DNA from: Methylomonas sp. AM2-LC
Lineage (GTDB): Bacteria; Pseudomonadota; Gammaproteobacteria; Methylococcales; Methylomonadaceae
Assembly: GCF_039904985.1 (NCBI RefSeq)
Contig: NZ_CP157005.1
Span: 682,001-746,000, forward strand
Direction: 5' to 3'
Length of the DNA: 64,000 nucleotides
In this document: positions 9,352 through 17,536 of the stretch, piece by piece
How positions within the stretch are numbered: the stretch's first letter is position 1
How the letters are laid out: the number at the start of each line of letters is the position of its first letter
Translations under genes and position numbers: made by a program
Notes under the pieces: generated by a model
Seen by the model: the letters and a program-made list of their open reading frames with translations, nothing else
Databases searched by the model: none
Told to the model about the DNA's origin: nothing

Positions 9352-9732
9352 ATGAAAATTTTAAAAAGCGCTGTAATTGCATTCTCTTTAGCCGCTGCAA
9401 TGGGTTCTTTTTCAACTGCTGCCGTTGCTGAAGCAGGCAGAACCAGTTACAAACCAATAGATGCGATTAAAGGTGTTCTGGAGCGTATTGCAGCTGCTGA
9501 AACAGCTATTAACAATGGCGCGGAAGATGCGGATGTTGCAGCACTGATCAAAAAAGCTTCTGATTTTTCTGAAGAAATAAATGCAAATGACAGAGTTGCT
9601 CGTGAAAACTCAAAAGCTACTAAACATTTGAAAGCAGCTATTGCCTCTGCAAAAGCAGCCAATCTACAAGAATCAAAAGAGCATTTAGCCAAAGCTAAAG
9701 AAGTTATCGAAAGCTTGAAAAAACTACTCTAA
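9352..9732 (+). CDS. Small exported helical protein of unknown function
   Basis: A 126-residue product with a clear signal peptide (AVIAFSLAAAMGSFSTAAVA, cleavage near residue 26). The mature part of about 100 residues is almost entirely Ala/Lys/Glu-rich helix: residues 37-60, 65-85 and 90-125 read as amphipathic helices, with no Cys. It resembles small periplasmic helical-bundle proteins such as the SmbP-type metal-binding proteins of nitrifiers, but it has very few His, so I do not assign that function. GAGGG lies 8 bases before the ATG. A perfect hairpin follows the stop, so it is probably monocistronic and may be well expressed. Confidence 0.75.
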   Translation: MKILKSAVIAFSLAAAMGSFSTAAVAEAGRTSYKPIDAIKGVLERIAAAETAINNGAEDADVAALIKKASDFSEEINANDRVARENSKATKHLKAAIASAKAANLQESKEHLAKAKEVIESLKKLL

Positions 9733-9743
9733 ATTGCATTAAG

Positions 9744-9766
9744 ATGGGGTGCGTCTAGCACCCCAT
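9744..9766 (+). terminator. Hairpin terminator after the small exported protein gene
   Basis: Perfect 9-base stem ATGGGGTGC / GCACCCCAT with a 5-base loop, 11 bases past the stop. The T-run is weak (TCTAGTCT), so termination may be partial or bidirectional; the gene at 9839 converges on it. Confidence 0.65.
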
Positions 9767-9838
9767 TCTAGTCTAATTGCTAAAACGCTTAAGTGCGAAA
9801 CTTATCGCTTTAACTAATACAACTGAATCTAATACACT

Positions 9839-10654
9839 TTAAAGGTAAAAGTCAGTCTCATCCAATTCTTTTTCTATCCAGTTCAATAGCTCTTTCGCAT
9901 TTCTAGCCGGTATTTTTTGCCATTCAAGCTCAGCATCTGGATGTAATAATTGCCAACGTTGCAACAGATTTTTTAGTCTGACTGCGCTGCTTACAGTAAA
10001 ATGAAACTGTGTACTTAACAGATGGAATAGACTCTGATTAACAGTAGGTAGTTGCTGCGTTCTTTGTCTAATCAAGCTAATCAATTCATCTATGGCTTGC
10101 ACATGTAAGCTTATCCAGCCCTCTACCTTGCTGGCATTTATATTATCAATCGAAGACTCTGAGTTGTCTGAAACTATTTTCAGGCTATGTATGAGTTCAC
10201 TGCTACTAAATTTACTACAAAGTTCATAAAAACCAGCCGCTTCCATATCATATAAACAATCTTCAGCGTAATTATTTTGCGGTTTTTGCATGGTTTTGAC
10301 AGCGCAAGTTTTAAAGCCTATCCGTTTGGGTAGTTGGGGATAAAATTTTTTGTTATTTTCTCCGTTTATAATCTTGTCAACCAGATAGATTGAGCCTAGC
10401 GCATTGTCACGATGCCCAGCAATTCCCAAATTAAGCATTAAGCAATGCTGACTCCGTAATGGATAAATAGCCATTGCATAGCCAATTGCACCCGCCATTG
10501 CAATGGATCCTATTCCTGTAATCACTAAAACCCGATCAGAATCGGTATAGATTAAAAATGGATGGGTTTCGGCGTGTTGCTTTAAACCCCAACGCTGAAT
10601 CAGTGGTTTCGCCTCACTGGATAGAGCTATAAAAACAAATACTGATGGCGACAT
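9839..10654 (-). CDS. Nucleoside phosphorylase-like protein (PNP/MTAN family)
   Basis: A 271-residue protein with the N-terminal half of a purine-nucleoside-phosphorylase/methylthioadenosine-nucleosidase fold: FIALSSEAKPLIQRW (residues about 9-23), VITGIGSIAMAGAIGYA (45-61), LNLGIAGH, and the family signature DMEAAGFYELC, whose Glu contacts the nucleoside ribose. Family members cleave N-glycosidic bonds of purine nucleosides or methylthioadenosine/adenosylhomocysteine. The C-terminal 80 residues (LFHLLSTQFHFTV onward) are helical and outside the catalytic fold. An in-frame TTG at 10675 is possible, but the ATG at 10654 places the first beta strand normally. The leader upstream contains alternative hairpins (10723-10787). 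Substrate unknown. Confidence 0.78.
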   Translation of the reverse strand: MSPSVFVFIALSSEAKPLIQRWGLKQHAETHPFLIYTDSDRVLVITGIGSIAMAGAIGYAMAIYPLRSQHCLMLNLGIAGHRDNALGSIYLVDKIINGENNKKFYPQLPKRIGFKTCAVKTMQKPQNNYAEDCLYDMEAAGFYELCSKFSSSELIHSLKIVSDNSESSIDNINASKVEGWISLHVQAIDELISLIRQRTQQLPTVNQSLFHLLSTQFHFTVSSAVRLKNLLQRWQLLHPDAELEWQKIPARNAKELLNWIEKELDETDFYL

Positions 10655-10722
10655 GGACTTTAATAATAAAAACAATACAAATTTAAAAAGAAATGTAACT
10701 ATTCTGTTAGTTTTTAAAACCC

Positions 10723-10787
10723 AGCCAAATAGCTAATTTGTTTGGCTATTAGAGCCGGGAGGCAGAAGTTTGCCGACACTAATAGCC
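10723..10787. promoter_or_regulatory. Two mutually exclusive hairpins in a leader region
   Basis: Hairpin A pairs AGCCAAA (10723-10729) with TTTGGCT (10741-10747). Hairpin B pairs GGCTATTAG (10744-10752) with CTAATAGCC (10779-10787) and encloses a small GGCA/TGCC stem (10761-10774). They share bases 10744-10747 and so cannot form together. On the minus strand, B is made first, then A followed by GGGTTTTAAAAA. That order resembles an attenuator in front of the nucleoside phosphorylase gene. It matches no riboswitch class that I recognise. A repetitive palindromic element is the alternative. Confidence 0.45.
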
Positions 10788-10871
10788 GAATAGCTGAGCA
10801 TACGCTGAAAACTTACAAAGTATTTTGCTTGTTATACGCGTTACTAATATCGCGTTTCCAGAGAAGAGCAA

Positions 10872-13508
10872 TCATTTTTCCTCCGTAGTCGATGTACCTG
10901 TAGGGGAAGCATTACTGCCATTTATGAATAAAGCTTTCAATCTTTGTAGGGCATTTTGTATGGTCTTATCCATAACCACTTGATTGCCTATAGACACAAT
11001 GACACGAGCAAGTTCAGGTATTTTGGTTTGAGTCGCCAGCATATAGATAGGTTGTACATAAAGTATGGAGTTACCCATTGGTAAAATCACCATACGTCCC
11101 TTTTTAACTTCTGAACCTTGTTGATTCCATAGTGTAAATTGCGCAGCAATTTCTGGATTTTGATCGATTAACGCATTAACCTGTGAAGGTCCGTTAACCT
11201 GTACTGCCTTTGGAAACTTGAATACAGTGACACCAGGTTTATAGCTATGATCGCAACTTTTGTCATCTAGAGTGGTAGCAACACCAATCATGCTTAAATT
11301 TTCACGCTTGATAGGTGTCATTGGATTAATCATCACAAATTCTTCTTCATCATTGCAGTGATCAAAATCCATAGTAATAAAATAAGGTAATACTAATTCA
11401 TGTGCGACTGAAGCATAATCCCAAGTTTCAGCTTGCTCATAAAATAAATCTGGATTATTTTGATGATATTTAGCGTAGATTTTCATCTGCATATAGAACA
11501 AATCACGCGGATAGCGCAAGTGTTGTAATAGTTCATCTGGCATTTCTGCCAAGTTTTTGAAAACGCCGGGATAGGCTCGACTGTAGGCATTAATAATCGG
11601 ATCTTTAGGATCGCAGATATAAAAGTCTACATGACCATCATACGCATCCACTACGATTTTCACAGAATTACGAATATAGTTGAACTCTTGTTTCCCATCT
11701 AGATAATCATCATCGGCAGGTTTTGAAACCGGATAAAAGTTAGAAAGGGTGTATGCATCCTGAATCCAGTATAAGCGCTCTTTGCCAACGACCAGATAAG
11801 GATCTTTATCAAGATGTAGAAAAGGGGTCAGGGTGCTGATTCTTTCGTCAATATTACGACGAATCAGTAACTTACTCTCTTTAGTGATATTAGGAGATAA
11901 AAAAACTTTTTCATCCTGTACATAAGTTGATAACAGCAATTTTCTGAAATAGGAGGAAATAGGTATACCTGAATTACCCTGATAATCCTGAGTTTCGTTT
12001 GCGGTGGTACCTGAAATCTCCTGGCTAGCTAAAATATTAGGCACAATCGCATAATTGTATTTGCCTTTGCCATAATAAATATCAGGATATTTGACAGAAA
12101 ACCCCATATTGGAAGTCATGTTTAAATCTCTTAAATACCAAACGATAGGTATGGCTGCATCTTGTGCCGCTGGAGAAATGACCGCACCGTAACCATGGGT
12201 GTAGCGTAGGTGCATGTTTTCCCAGTTTTGTGCTTCTTTGGGTAATTTTTCGATGTTGATTTCGCGGGCAGCAAGATTGACTTGCTGATGATGACCATTG
12301 ATGAAATAACGGTCTTCATTCACATCTGGAAATCCATAGTAAGGTCTGATGCCTTGCAGCTGTGTATAACTATCCAGAAGGAACTCTCTATCCCAGACCG
12401 GAATATTCTCAAAATGTTTTTGAGTTGACCAGGTTTCGATATCTTTGCTGGCATCAATATTCACCTTAAAATCGATGACATTAATTTTATTCAAATCATA
12501 AGCGGCTAAGGTTGCATCGATGTTGTCTCGCATGCCTGATGCTTCAATATGGCTAAAGTTGGGTTTGACAATCAGCGTTTCAATAAACTCTGGTATGGTA
12601 TGAAAATGGCGTAATGCTAAAAGGGTTACGAAACTGATGGTAGCAATCAGGCTAGGGGCTTTACTGCGATGTTTGTTTGAAATTACATAAAAAACGACCG
12701 ATATCGTGATAGCGATGATGGCGATAATAGTTAGCCAAATTAAAGGCAGTTGATAGCGCAGTTCAATAAAACCAGGACCAAAAAATACCGGCTCATTGTT
12801 ATCTGCATATAACAATGCAAAGCGCTCCAGCAGAAAACCCCAGATTACAAAAAGCATAAAGAATATAAATAATATACTCAGATGAATTTTGGCACCCAGT
12901 GGAATTTCTTTACTTTGATGAGGTAAAAAATGATGCTCGAGCCAATAAAGTAAGCCAGTTGCCATTAATGCTAAGCCAGCTGTAATCAACAATTCTTTTT
13001 GTATCAGTAAGTACATAGGATACTGAAACATATAAAAGCTAACATCATTACCGTATATAGGATCAATAATGCCGGAACTGTTACCGAAGAAGTACAGTAG
13101 AGCCTGATTCCACTGCTGATAAAATGGTATAGCAATCATAACAGCAAGTATTAATGAAACAGGGATGTAGATTTTGGCCGAACCGCTGACAAAACCATCC
13201 GCAAGGAGCTGAAAACTGCGCCTTTTTTTGTCATCCATCAATGTTTCATCTGAGGGATTAAGCCCCAGATAACGGGAGGCAATCCAGAAATGAATTAGAA
13301 AAACCAAAAAGAAAAATAGAGTTACAAAACCCGAAAATATGAATCGATAGAGTGTTTTTAGCCAAAAATAGACTTCAAAGTTTAAAGATTTGAACCACCA
13401 CAAATCCACAAAAAAATCGATAAACACGAAGTAGAAAGCCATATACATAACGATGGCAAAAACGATAGTAGCTACCGTCAAGACGGGTAACAGTTTCCGG
13501 TTACGCAT
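10872..13508 (-). CDS. UPF0182 family large membrane protein
   Basis: An 878-residue protein of the UPF0182/COG1615 family, whose function is not established. The N-terminal 300 residues hold about seven membrane helices (for example VLTVATIVFAIVMYMAFYF at 9-27 and FVTLFFFLVFLIHFWIASRY). A long extracytoplasmic region follows, with characteristic stretches such as YTHGYGAVISPAAQDA, VKYPDIYYGKGKYNYAIVPN and YPRDLFYMQMKIYAKYH. Length is typical of the family (about 900). The start is the ATG at 13508; an AGAGGAAA stretch a few bases upstream serves as Shine-Dalgarno. It is transcribed toward the nucleoside phosphorylase-like gene, separated by 217 bases containing the hairpins. Confidence 0.9.
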   Translation of the reverse strand: MRNRKLLPVLTVATIVFAIVMYMAFYFVFIDFFVDLWWFKSLNFEVYFWLKTLYRFIFSGFVTLFFFLVFLIHFWIASRYLGLNPSDETLMDDKKRRSFQLLADGFVSGSAKIYIPVSLILAVMIAIPFYQQWNQALLYFFGNSSGIIDPIYGNDVSFYMFQYPMYLLIQKELLITAGLALMATGLLYWLEHHFLPHQSKEIPLGAKIHLSILFIFFMLFVIWGFLLERFALLYADNNEPVFFGPGFIELRYQLPLIWLTIIAIIAITISVVFYVISNKHRSKAPSLIATISFVTLLALRHFHTIPEFIETLIVKPNFSHIEASGMRDNIDATLAAYDLNKINVIDFKVNIDASKDIETWSTQKHFENIPVWDREFLLDSYTQLQGIRPYYGFPDVNEDRYFINGHHQQVNLAAREINIEKLPKEAQNWENMHLRYTHGYGAVISPAAQDAAIPIVWYLRDLNMTSNMGFSVKYPDIYYGKGKYNYAIVPNILASQEISGTTANETQDYQGNSGIPISSYFRKLLLSTYVQDEKVFLSPNITKESKLLIRRNIDERISTLTPFLHLDKDPYLVVGKERLYWIQDAYTLSNFYPVSKPADDDYLDGKQEFNYIRNSVKIVVDAYDGHVDFYICDPKDPIINAYSRAYPGVFKNLAEMPDELLQHLRYPRDLFYMQMKIYAKYHQNNPDLFYEQAETWDYASVAHELVLPYFITMDFDHCNDEEEFVMINPMTPIKRENLSMIGVATTLDDKSCDHSYKPGVTVFKFPKAVQVNGPSQVNALIDQNPEIAAQFTLWNQQGSEVKKGRMVILPMGNSILYVQPIYMLATQTKIPELARVIVSIGNQVVMDKTIQNALQRLKALFINGSNASPTGTSTTEEK

Positions 13509-13816
13509 AATTTCCTCTTTAGTTTTGTTTTTTAGTACTCAGTATGACTGATAACCTGGGTATAGCAGCTATATTTGTAATTGTAGTGTTTAAAAAAGCA
13601 CTTTTCCTTGAACGGGATTAGTAATAACCAGTCCGGCGTTTTAAACGCAGTTATGTGGTTTCTAATGATTACCATTCTAACACCCAAATAAAAATTGTTT
13701 TTAACCAGCACTTGCTGTCCTGCAAGCTGCAAAAAATCATTGTTAACTTTAAATAGCAGGAGTATGGTTTACCACATAATTATAAAGCTTTTTAAAGCCA
13801 ATGCAGAGGGGGAGTC
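13509..13816. promoter_or_regulatory. Divergent intergenic region between UPF0182 and multicopper oxidase genes
   Basis: This 308-base AT-rich stretch must hold promoters for both flanking genes. A short minus-strand open frame (13532-13732) lacks a ribosome site and family features and was not called. I see no operator that I can name, including no clear CueR-type dyad. Confidence 0.4.
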
Positions 13817-15517
13817 ATGACCACAAACAATTATCCTAGACGCAGATTTTTACAACACTCAGTATTAGGAACGGTATTAGCTGCTTTTCCTGAATTTTTG
13901 TTGGCAAATGACAGTAAAATAAAAAGTCGTGCCACTCTAGGTTTCAACGCTGATGTAGAAGTCGACTTTACAGCACAATCGGCATTTGTACCTGTTTTTA
14001 GCGGCGGAACACAAACTCAGGTGCAGAAGTTTTATGCCAGTATACGTAAAGGACCTGAGAATACTTTACAAACGTTACCTGACAATTATCTTGGACCTAT
14101 TCTGCATCTGCAAAAAGGCCAGAAAGTCAGAGTGTATTTTACCAATAAATTATCTGAACCTACGATTATTCATTGGCACGGTTTGCACGTTCCGCAATTC
14201 AGTGATGGTCATCCTATGTACACTATTAATCAAGGTGAGCAGTACATCTATGAATTTGAAGTACTGAATCGGGCTGGCACCAGTTTTTATCATTCACATG
14301 CCCATGAATTAACTGCCGAACAGGTTTATAGAGGATTGGCAGGATTGATAGTCGTTAGTGATACAGATGAAAAAAAACTGGAGTTGCCGCGTGGTGAATA
14401 TGATCTACCTCTAGTTATACAAGATCGAAATTTCACAGCGAATAACCAACTTCAATATTTACAGAGCATGCCGCAAAGAATGATGGGGTTTTTAGGTGAC
14501 CATATTCTGGTTAATGGTAAACCGAATGCAGAATTCAAGGTAAAATCCAGAGCCTACCGTTTTCGTGCTGTCAATGGGTCTAACTCACGAATTTATAAAC
14601 TGGGTTGGGAGGACGGAACGCCGTTGCTGGCTATAGGTACCGATGCAGGCTTACTGGCAAGTCCTGAGCAAAAACCCTATATCATGTTGGCTCCTGGTGA
14701 GCGAGTCGACTTGTGGCTAGATTTTAGTCATCGAGAGCTAGGTTCAAAACTTGTTATGTACAGTTTGGCGTTTTCTGGCGTTATGCCTACTATGTATGAA
14801 CACATGTTCAATCATCGCAATGATGAGAATAGGGGGATGCATATGCAGCATAGCCTTGCTCAAGGTAGTCAATTTCCAATTGCTACCTTTACAATTATCG
14901 AAAAAGTAGGCGATTCACCTGCGCTACCTGAAAAACTGGTTCCTTTTCAACGTTTGAGTATAGGTGCGGTGGATAATGTCGATACGCCAATACCGATTGC
15001 ACTTTCCATGCAACACATGACGCCCACTTTGAACGGCAAAACTTTTTCTATGGATAGAGTTTTAGATGTAGAGAGAGTTGCGTTAGGCTCATATAAGAAA
15101 ATCAGTATTTTTCATGACCAACAACATGTTCATGGCGGCATGGGGATGATGCGTAGAAGACAAAGTACAGACGATAATGTTCAAAATAGAGGCGGTATGG
15201 GCGGTATGGGCGGTATGGGCGGTATGGGCGGTATGGGCGGTATGGGCGGTATGATGGAAATGGCTCATCCTATTCATTTACATGGGCAACAATTTCAAAT
15301 CATTAAGCGTCATACTTCTGATGTAAACGAATCAGCTTATAACAGCGTAAAATATGGTTTCATTGAAAATGGCTGGAAAGATACTGTATTGGTAATGCCC
15401 GGAGAAAAAGTCGATATCATCAAACCTTTTCAGGATTTTAAAGGTTTGTTTTTGTATCATTGTCACAATCTTGAGCACGAAGATTTGGGTATGATGCGTC
15501 AATTTTTGATTAGTTAA
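13817..15517 (+). CDS. Tat-exported three-domain multicopper oxidase, CueO-like
   Basis: A 566-residue oxidase with a twin-arginine signal (PRRRFLQHSVLGTVLAAF). All four copper-binding motifs are present: HWHGLHVP (near 119), YHSHAHELTAEQVYRG (near 157), HPIHLHGQQFQI (near 486) and YHCHNLEHEDLGMM, the type 1 copper site with its axial Met. CueO-type enzymes oxidise Cu(I) in the periplasm. A Met/His-rich insert precedes the third motif, including HMFNHRNDENRGMHMQHS and seven GGM repeats, comparable in place to the Met-rich Cu(I)-binding insert of CueO. GAGGGGGAG lies just before the ATG. It converges on a second oxidase gene with a shared terminator. The copper role is inference from family. 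Confidence 0.92.
   Translation: MTTNNYPRRRFLQHSVLGTVLAAFPEFLLANDSKIKSRATLGFNADVEVDFTAQSAFVPVFSGGTQTQVQKFYASIRKGPENTLQTLPDNYLGPILHLQKGQKVRVYFTNKLSEPTIIHWHGLHVPQFSDGHPMYTINQGEQYIYEFEVLNRAGTSFYHSHAHELTAEQVYRGLAGLIVVSDTDEKKLELPRGEYDLPLVIQDRNFTANNQLQYLQSMPQRMMGFLGDHILVNGKPNAEFKVKSRAYRFRAVNGSNSRIYKLGWEDGTPLLAIGTDAGLLASPEQKPYIMLAPGERVDLWLDFSHRELGSKLVMYSLAFSGVMPTMYEHMFNHRNDENRGMHMQHSLAQGSQFPIATFTIIEKVGDSPALPEKLVPFQRLSIGAVDNVDTPIPIALSMQHMTPTLNGKTFSMDRVLDVERVALGSYKKISIFHDQQHVHGGMGMMRRRQSTDDNVQNRGGMGGMGGMGGMGGMGGMGGMMEMAHPIHLHGQQFQIIKRHTSDVNESAYNSVKYGFIENGWKDTVLVMPGEKVDIIKPFQDFKGLFLYHCHNLEHEDLGMMRQFLIS
15191..15253 (+). repeat. Seven tandem 9-base repeats encoding Gly-Gly-Met
   Basis: Seven identical copies of GGCGGTATG in frame inside the multicopper oxidase gene. 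Identity at every third position suggests recent slippage expansion. The copy number may vary between strains and would change the number of Met ligands in the copper-binding insert. Confidence 0.95.
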
Positions 15518-15524
15518 GGTTGAT

Positions 15525-15575
15525 TATATCGCCACCGAAACTACTGTTCGGTGGCGATATATTATGACTATTTTT
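15525..15575. terminator. Bidirectional terminator between convergent oxidase genes
   Basis: A 15-base perfect stem (15525-15539 with 15547-15561), core TCGCCACCGAA / TTCGGTGGCGA and a 7-base loop, then TTATGACTATTTTTT on the plus strand. It serves the plus-strand oxidase and probably the minus-strand gene ending at 15568. Confidence 0.88.
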
Positions 15576-17286
15576 TAAACAATGCCAAGATGCGTTGGCG
15601 ATTCAGAAATAACAGATAAGCTGAAATGCCAAGAACCAAGCCATAAATTAGCTGGCTAAATATAGAGGGTTGATCAGCTGCCGTTACGGGCGTCGTATTA
15701 TCACTCAGTTTTGCAGGTGGGGGTGGCGGTACGAAGGCCTTTTCTTTTTGAGCTCTTATTTCAGGCAAGCCCAAGCTTTTCCATGCATCGTAATCCTGCC
15801 ACATCGGATATTTTCCTTGCCAGAATTCCTTGGTGAAATAAGGAGCCAAGCTCATACCGTGTAATTTTGGAATACCTCTTTCATCGGCAAAACCCTTATA
15901 AACGACGAGGCTTATGTCGCCACCCTCACCCACACCGTTGGTGGTAAAAGATTTTTCAACATGGTCATGAAACATCCAGACACCTTGTCCAAAACTGTTT
16001 AAGCCATCATCAACACCACTTAGAGACAAGTCCAGTCGCTGAGCGGGTACCATGCCATGTACATCGCGTTTGATATAGGACGATGGGCCGTTATCGACGC
16101 CATCGTAATGTGTAACCATGGGTTTGTGACCGTGAATATGCAACGCAAATGCATCGGTATGTCCATTCAGTACGCGCAATTTAACGTTCTTGTTTTCTTC
16201 CATGTTAATCAGAGATTCTCTGATAGTATAAGGAAATGAGCGACCATTCAGCATGTAATAATCATCTGTCGCTTCGGTGGTGTCATATTCTTGATTAAGA
16301 CGTCGCGCTATTAGACGTGGATCATTGGCTGATCGGGCTAATTCATGTAATTCTTTATCAACGGATTGGTAATGTAAATCGTACTCAGCGCTGTATTTTT
16401 CCAATACTGCAACTGAAGGGTGGCGTACCTGACCTGCACCAACGTTGAAAACTTGCGGCCAGTTATTAGGCCGATTTTCTTCAACAATAAAAATACCTTG
16501 TAAGCCCATAGGTATATGAGTATGTGGCTGTACATGGCAGTGATAATACATGGTGCCAGGTTGGCGCGGTTTGATCACATACGTTTTGCTGGTTCCAGGC
16601 ATCACATCCATTTGCCCTGTTTGCCCCACACCGTCGTTTCCTTCACCACTGTGATCCATGTAAGGATGATCAATGCCGTGTAAATGGATGGAATGTGGCA
16701 GATAATGACTGTTTTCCAAAACTATCCAGACAATATCGTTTTGCTCAACCCGAATGACAGGTGAAGGTGCACGCAGGAGTGGATTGGCAACCGGCTCATA
16801 TAAGCTTAAAGTAGACATATCCCGAGTTTTTGGGGCATATACCCAGAATGTGGGCTGGATGCCTGGAGCAATATCAAAAGTAGTGGTTGGTTCGCGCATA
16901 TCCGGTGAATGGCCGTTAAGTTCGGCAATTTCCAGCTTGATAATGTAATGATCAGGGTCACCATCACCATCAATATCATTGCTCATAGTAACCGCATCAG
17001 CGGCTAGTTGGGTTTCCATTAAAGTGGACATGGAAATGCCGTTGGTGCCTTTTACAAAGGCAGCGATATCTGCCGGATTATCAGGATTACACATTCGTGA
17101 TTCCTGAATTTCCACGCCATCAATGACTTGGGCGTCACGCCATTTAGGGTCAGTAAATTCGGAACACACTTCTTCGGCAACGCCAGGCTTGACGTTGGTT
17201 GATGCTGGTAAATTATTGGCAGCTAAAGCCCAATGTGGTATCGACAACAAAGTGCCGCACAGAATGGCTAGATTAATTTTATGCAT
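15568..17286 (-). CDS. Multicopper oxidase with first-domain type 1 site and C-terminal membrane anchor
   Basis: A 572-residue protein with a Sec signal (LAILCGTLLSIPHWALAA). Copper motifs are HSIHLHGIDHPY, YYHCHVQPHTHIPMGLQG (His-Cys-His with downstream His and Met, so the type 1 site is in the first cupredoxin domain), FALHIHGHKP and MFHDHVEKSF, where His-Asp-His replaces the His-Cys-His usual in three-domain oxidases. This fits a two-domain oxidase or nitrite-reductase-like architecture. A Pro-rich linker (VPPPPPAK) leads to one membrane helix (LIYGLVLGISAYLLFL) and a basic tail, so the enzyme faces the periplasm from the inner membrane. The ATG at 17286 has GAGG 6 bases upstream and is preferred over 17298. 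Substrate unknown. Confidence 0.88.
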   Translation of the reverse strand: MHKINLAILCGTLLSIPHWALAANNLPASTNVKPGVAEEVCSEFTDPKWRDAQVIDGVEIQESRMCNPDNPADIAAFVKGTNGISMSTLMETQLAADAVTMSNDIDGDGDPDHYIIKLEIAELNGHSPDMREPTTTFDIAPGIQPTFWVYAPKTRDMSTLSLYEPVANPLLRAPSPVIRVEQNDIVWIVLENSHYLPHSIHLHGIDHPYMDHSGEGNDGVGQTGQMDVMPGTSKTYVIKPRQPGTMYYHCHVQPHTHIPMGLQGIFIVEENRPNNWPQVFNVGAGQVRHPSVAVLEKYSAEYDLHYQSVDKELHELARSANDPRLIARRLNQEYDTTEATDDYYMLNGRSFPYTIRESLINMEENKNVKLRVLNGHTDAFALHIHGHKPMVTHYDGVDNGPSSYIKRDVHGMVPAQRLDLSLSGVDDGLNSFGQGVWMFHDHVEKSFTTNGVGEGGDISLVVYKGFADERGIPKLHGMSLAPYFTKEFWQGKYPMWQDYDAWKSLGLPEIRAQKEKAFVPPPPPAKLSDNTTPVTAADQPSIFSQLIYGLVLGISAYLLFLNRQRILALFKK

Positions 17287-17536
17287 AGAAAGCCTCATAA
17301 AAAAGATAATGAGTTTACACAGGTAATAAAATTACAATTTTACTGACCTGAAAACTACTTAATGTAACCAGAAGCCATAGCTAAAGTACAGAGATTATTT
17401 ACGCATAAGCATCTAGCTAAGGTGATTTTCAGATTTTATGCAGGATCCCATTCTCTAAAATAGCTAATGGCGCTTATAATCAATCTATAAATTATAACGA
17501 GCCATACACACCAACACCACATAATTAACTGAACCT

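Noticed and set aside
9352..9732. SmbP-type small metal-binding protein
   Set aside because: Helical and exported like SmbP but nearly free of His, so metal binding is not supported.
15191..15253. Tandem repeat as a CRISPR or intergenic satellite
   Set aside because: The unit is 9 bases, in frame inside a gene, without spacers.
15089..15277. Minus-strand frame rich in His-Thr-Ala repeats opposite the GGM repeats
   Set aside because: Pure shadow of the 9-base tandem repeat in the multicopper oxidase gene.
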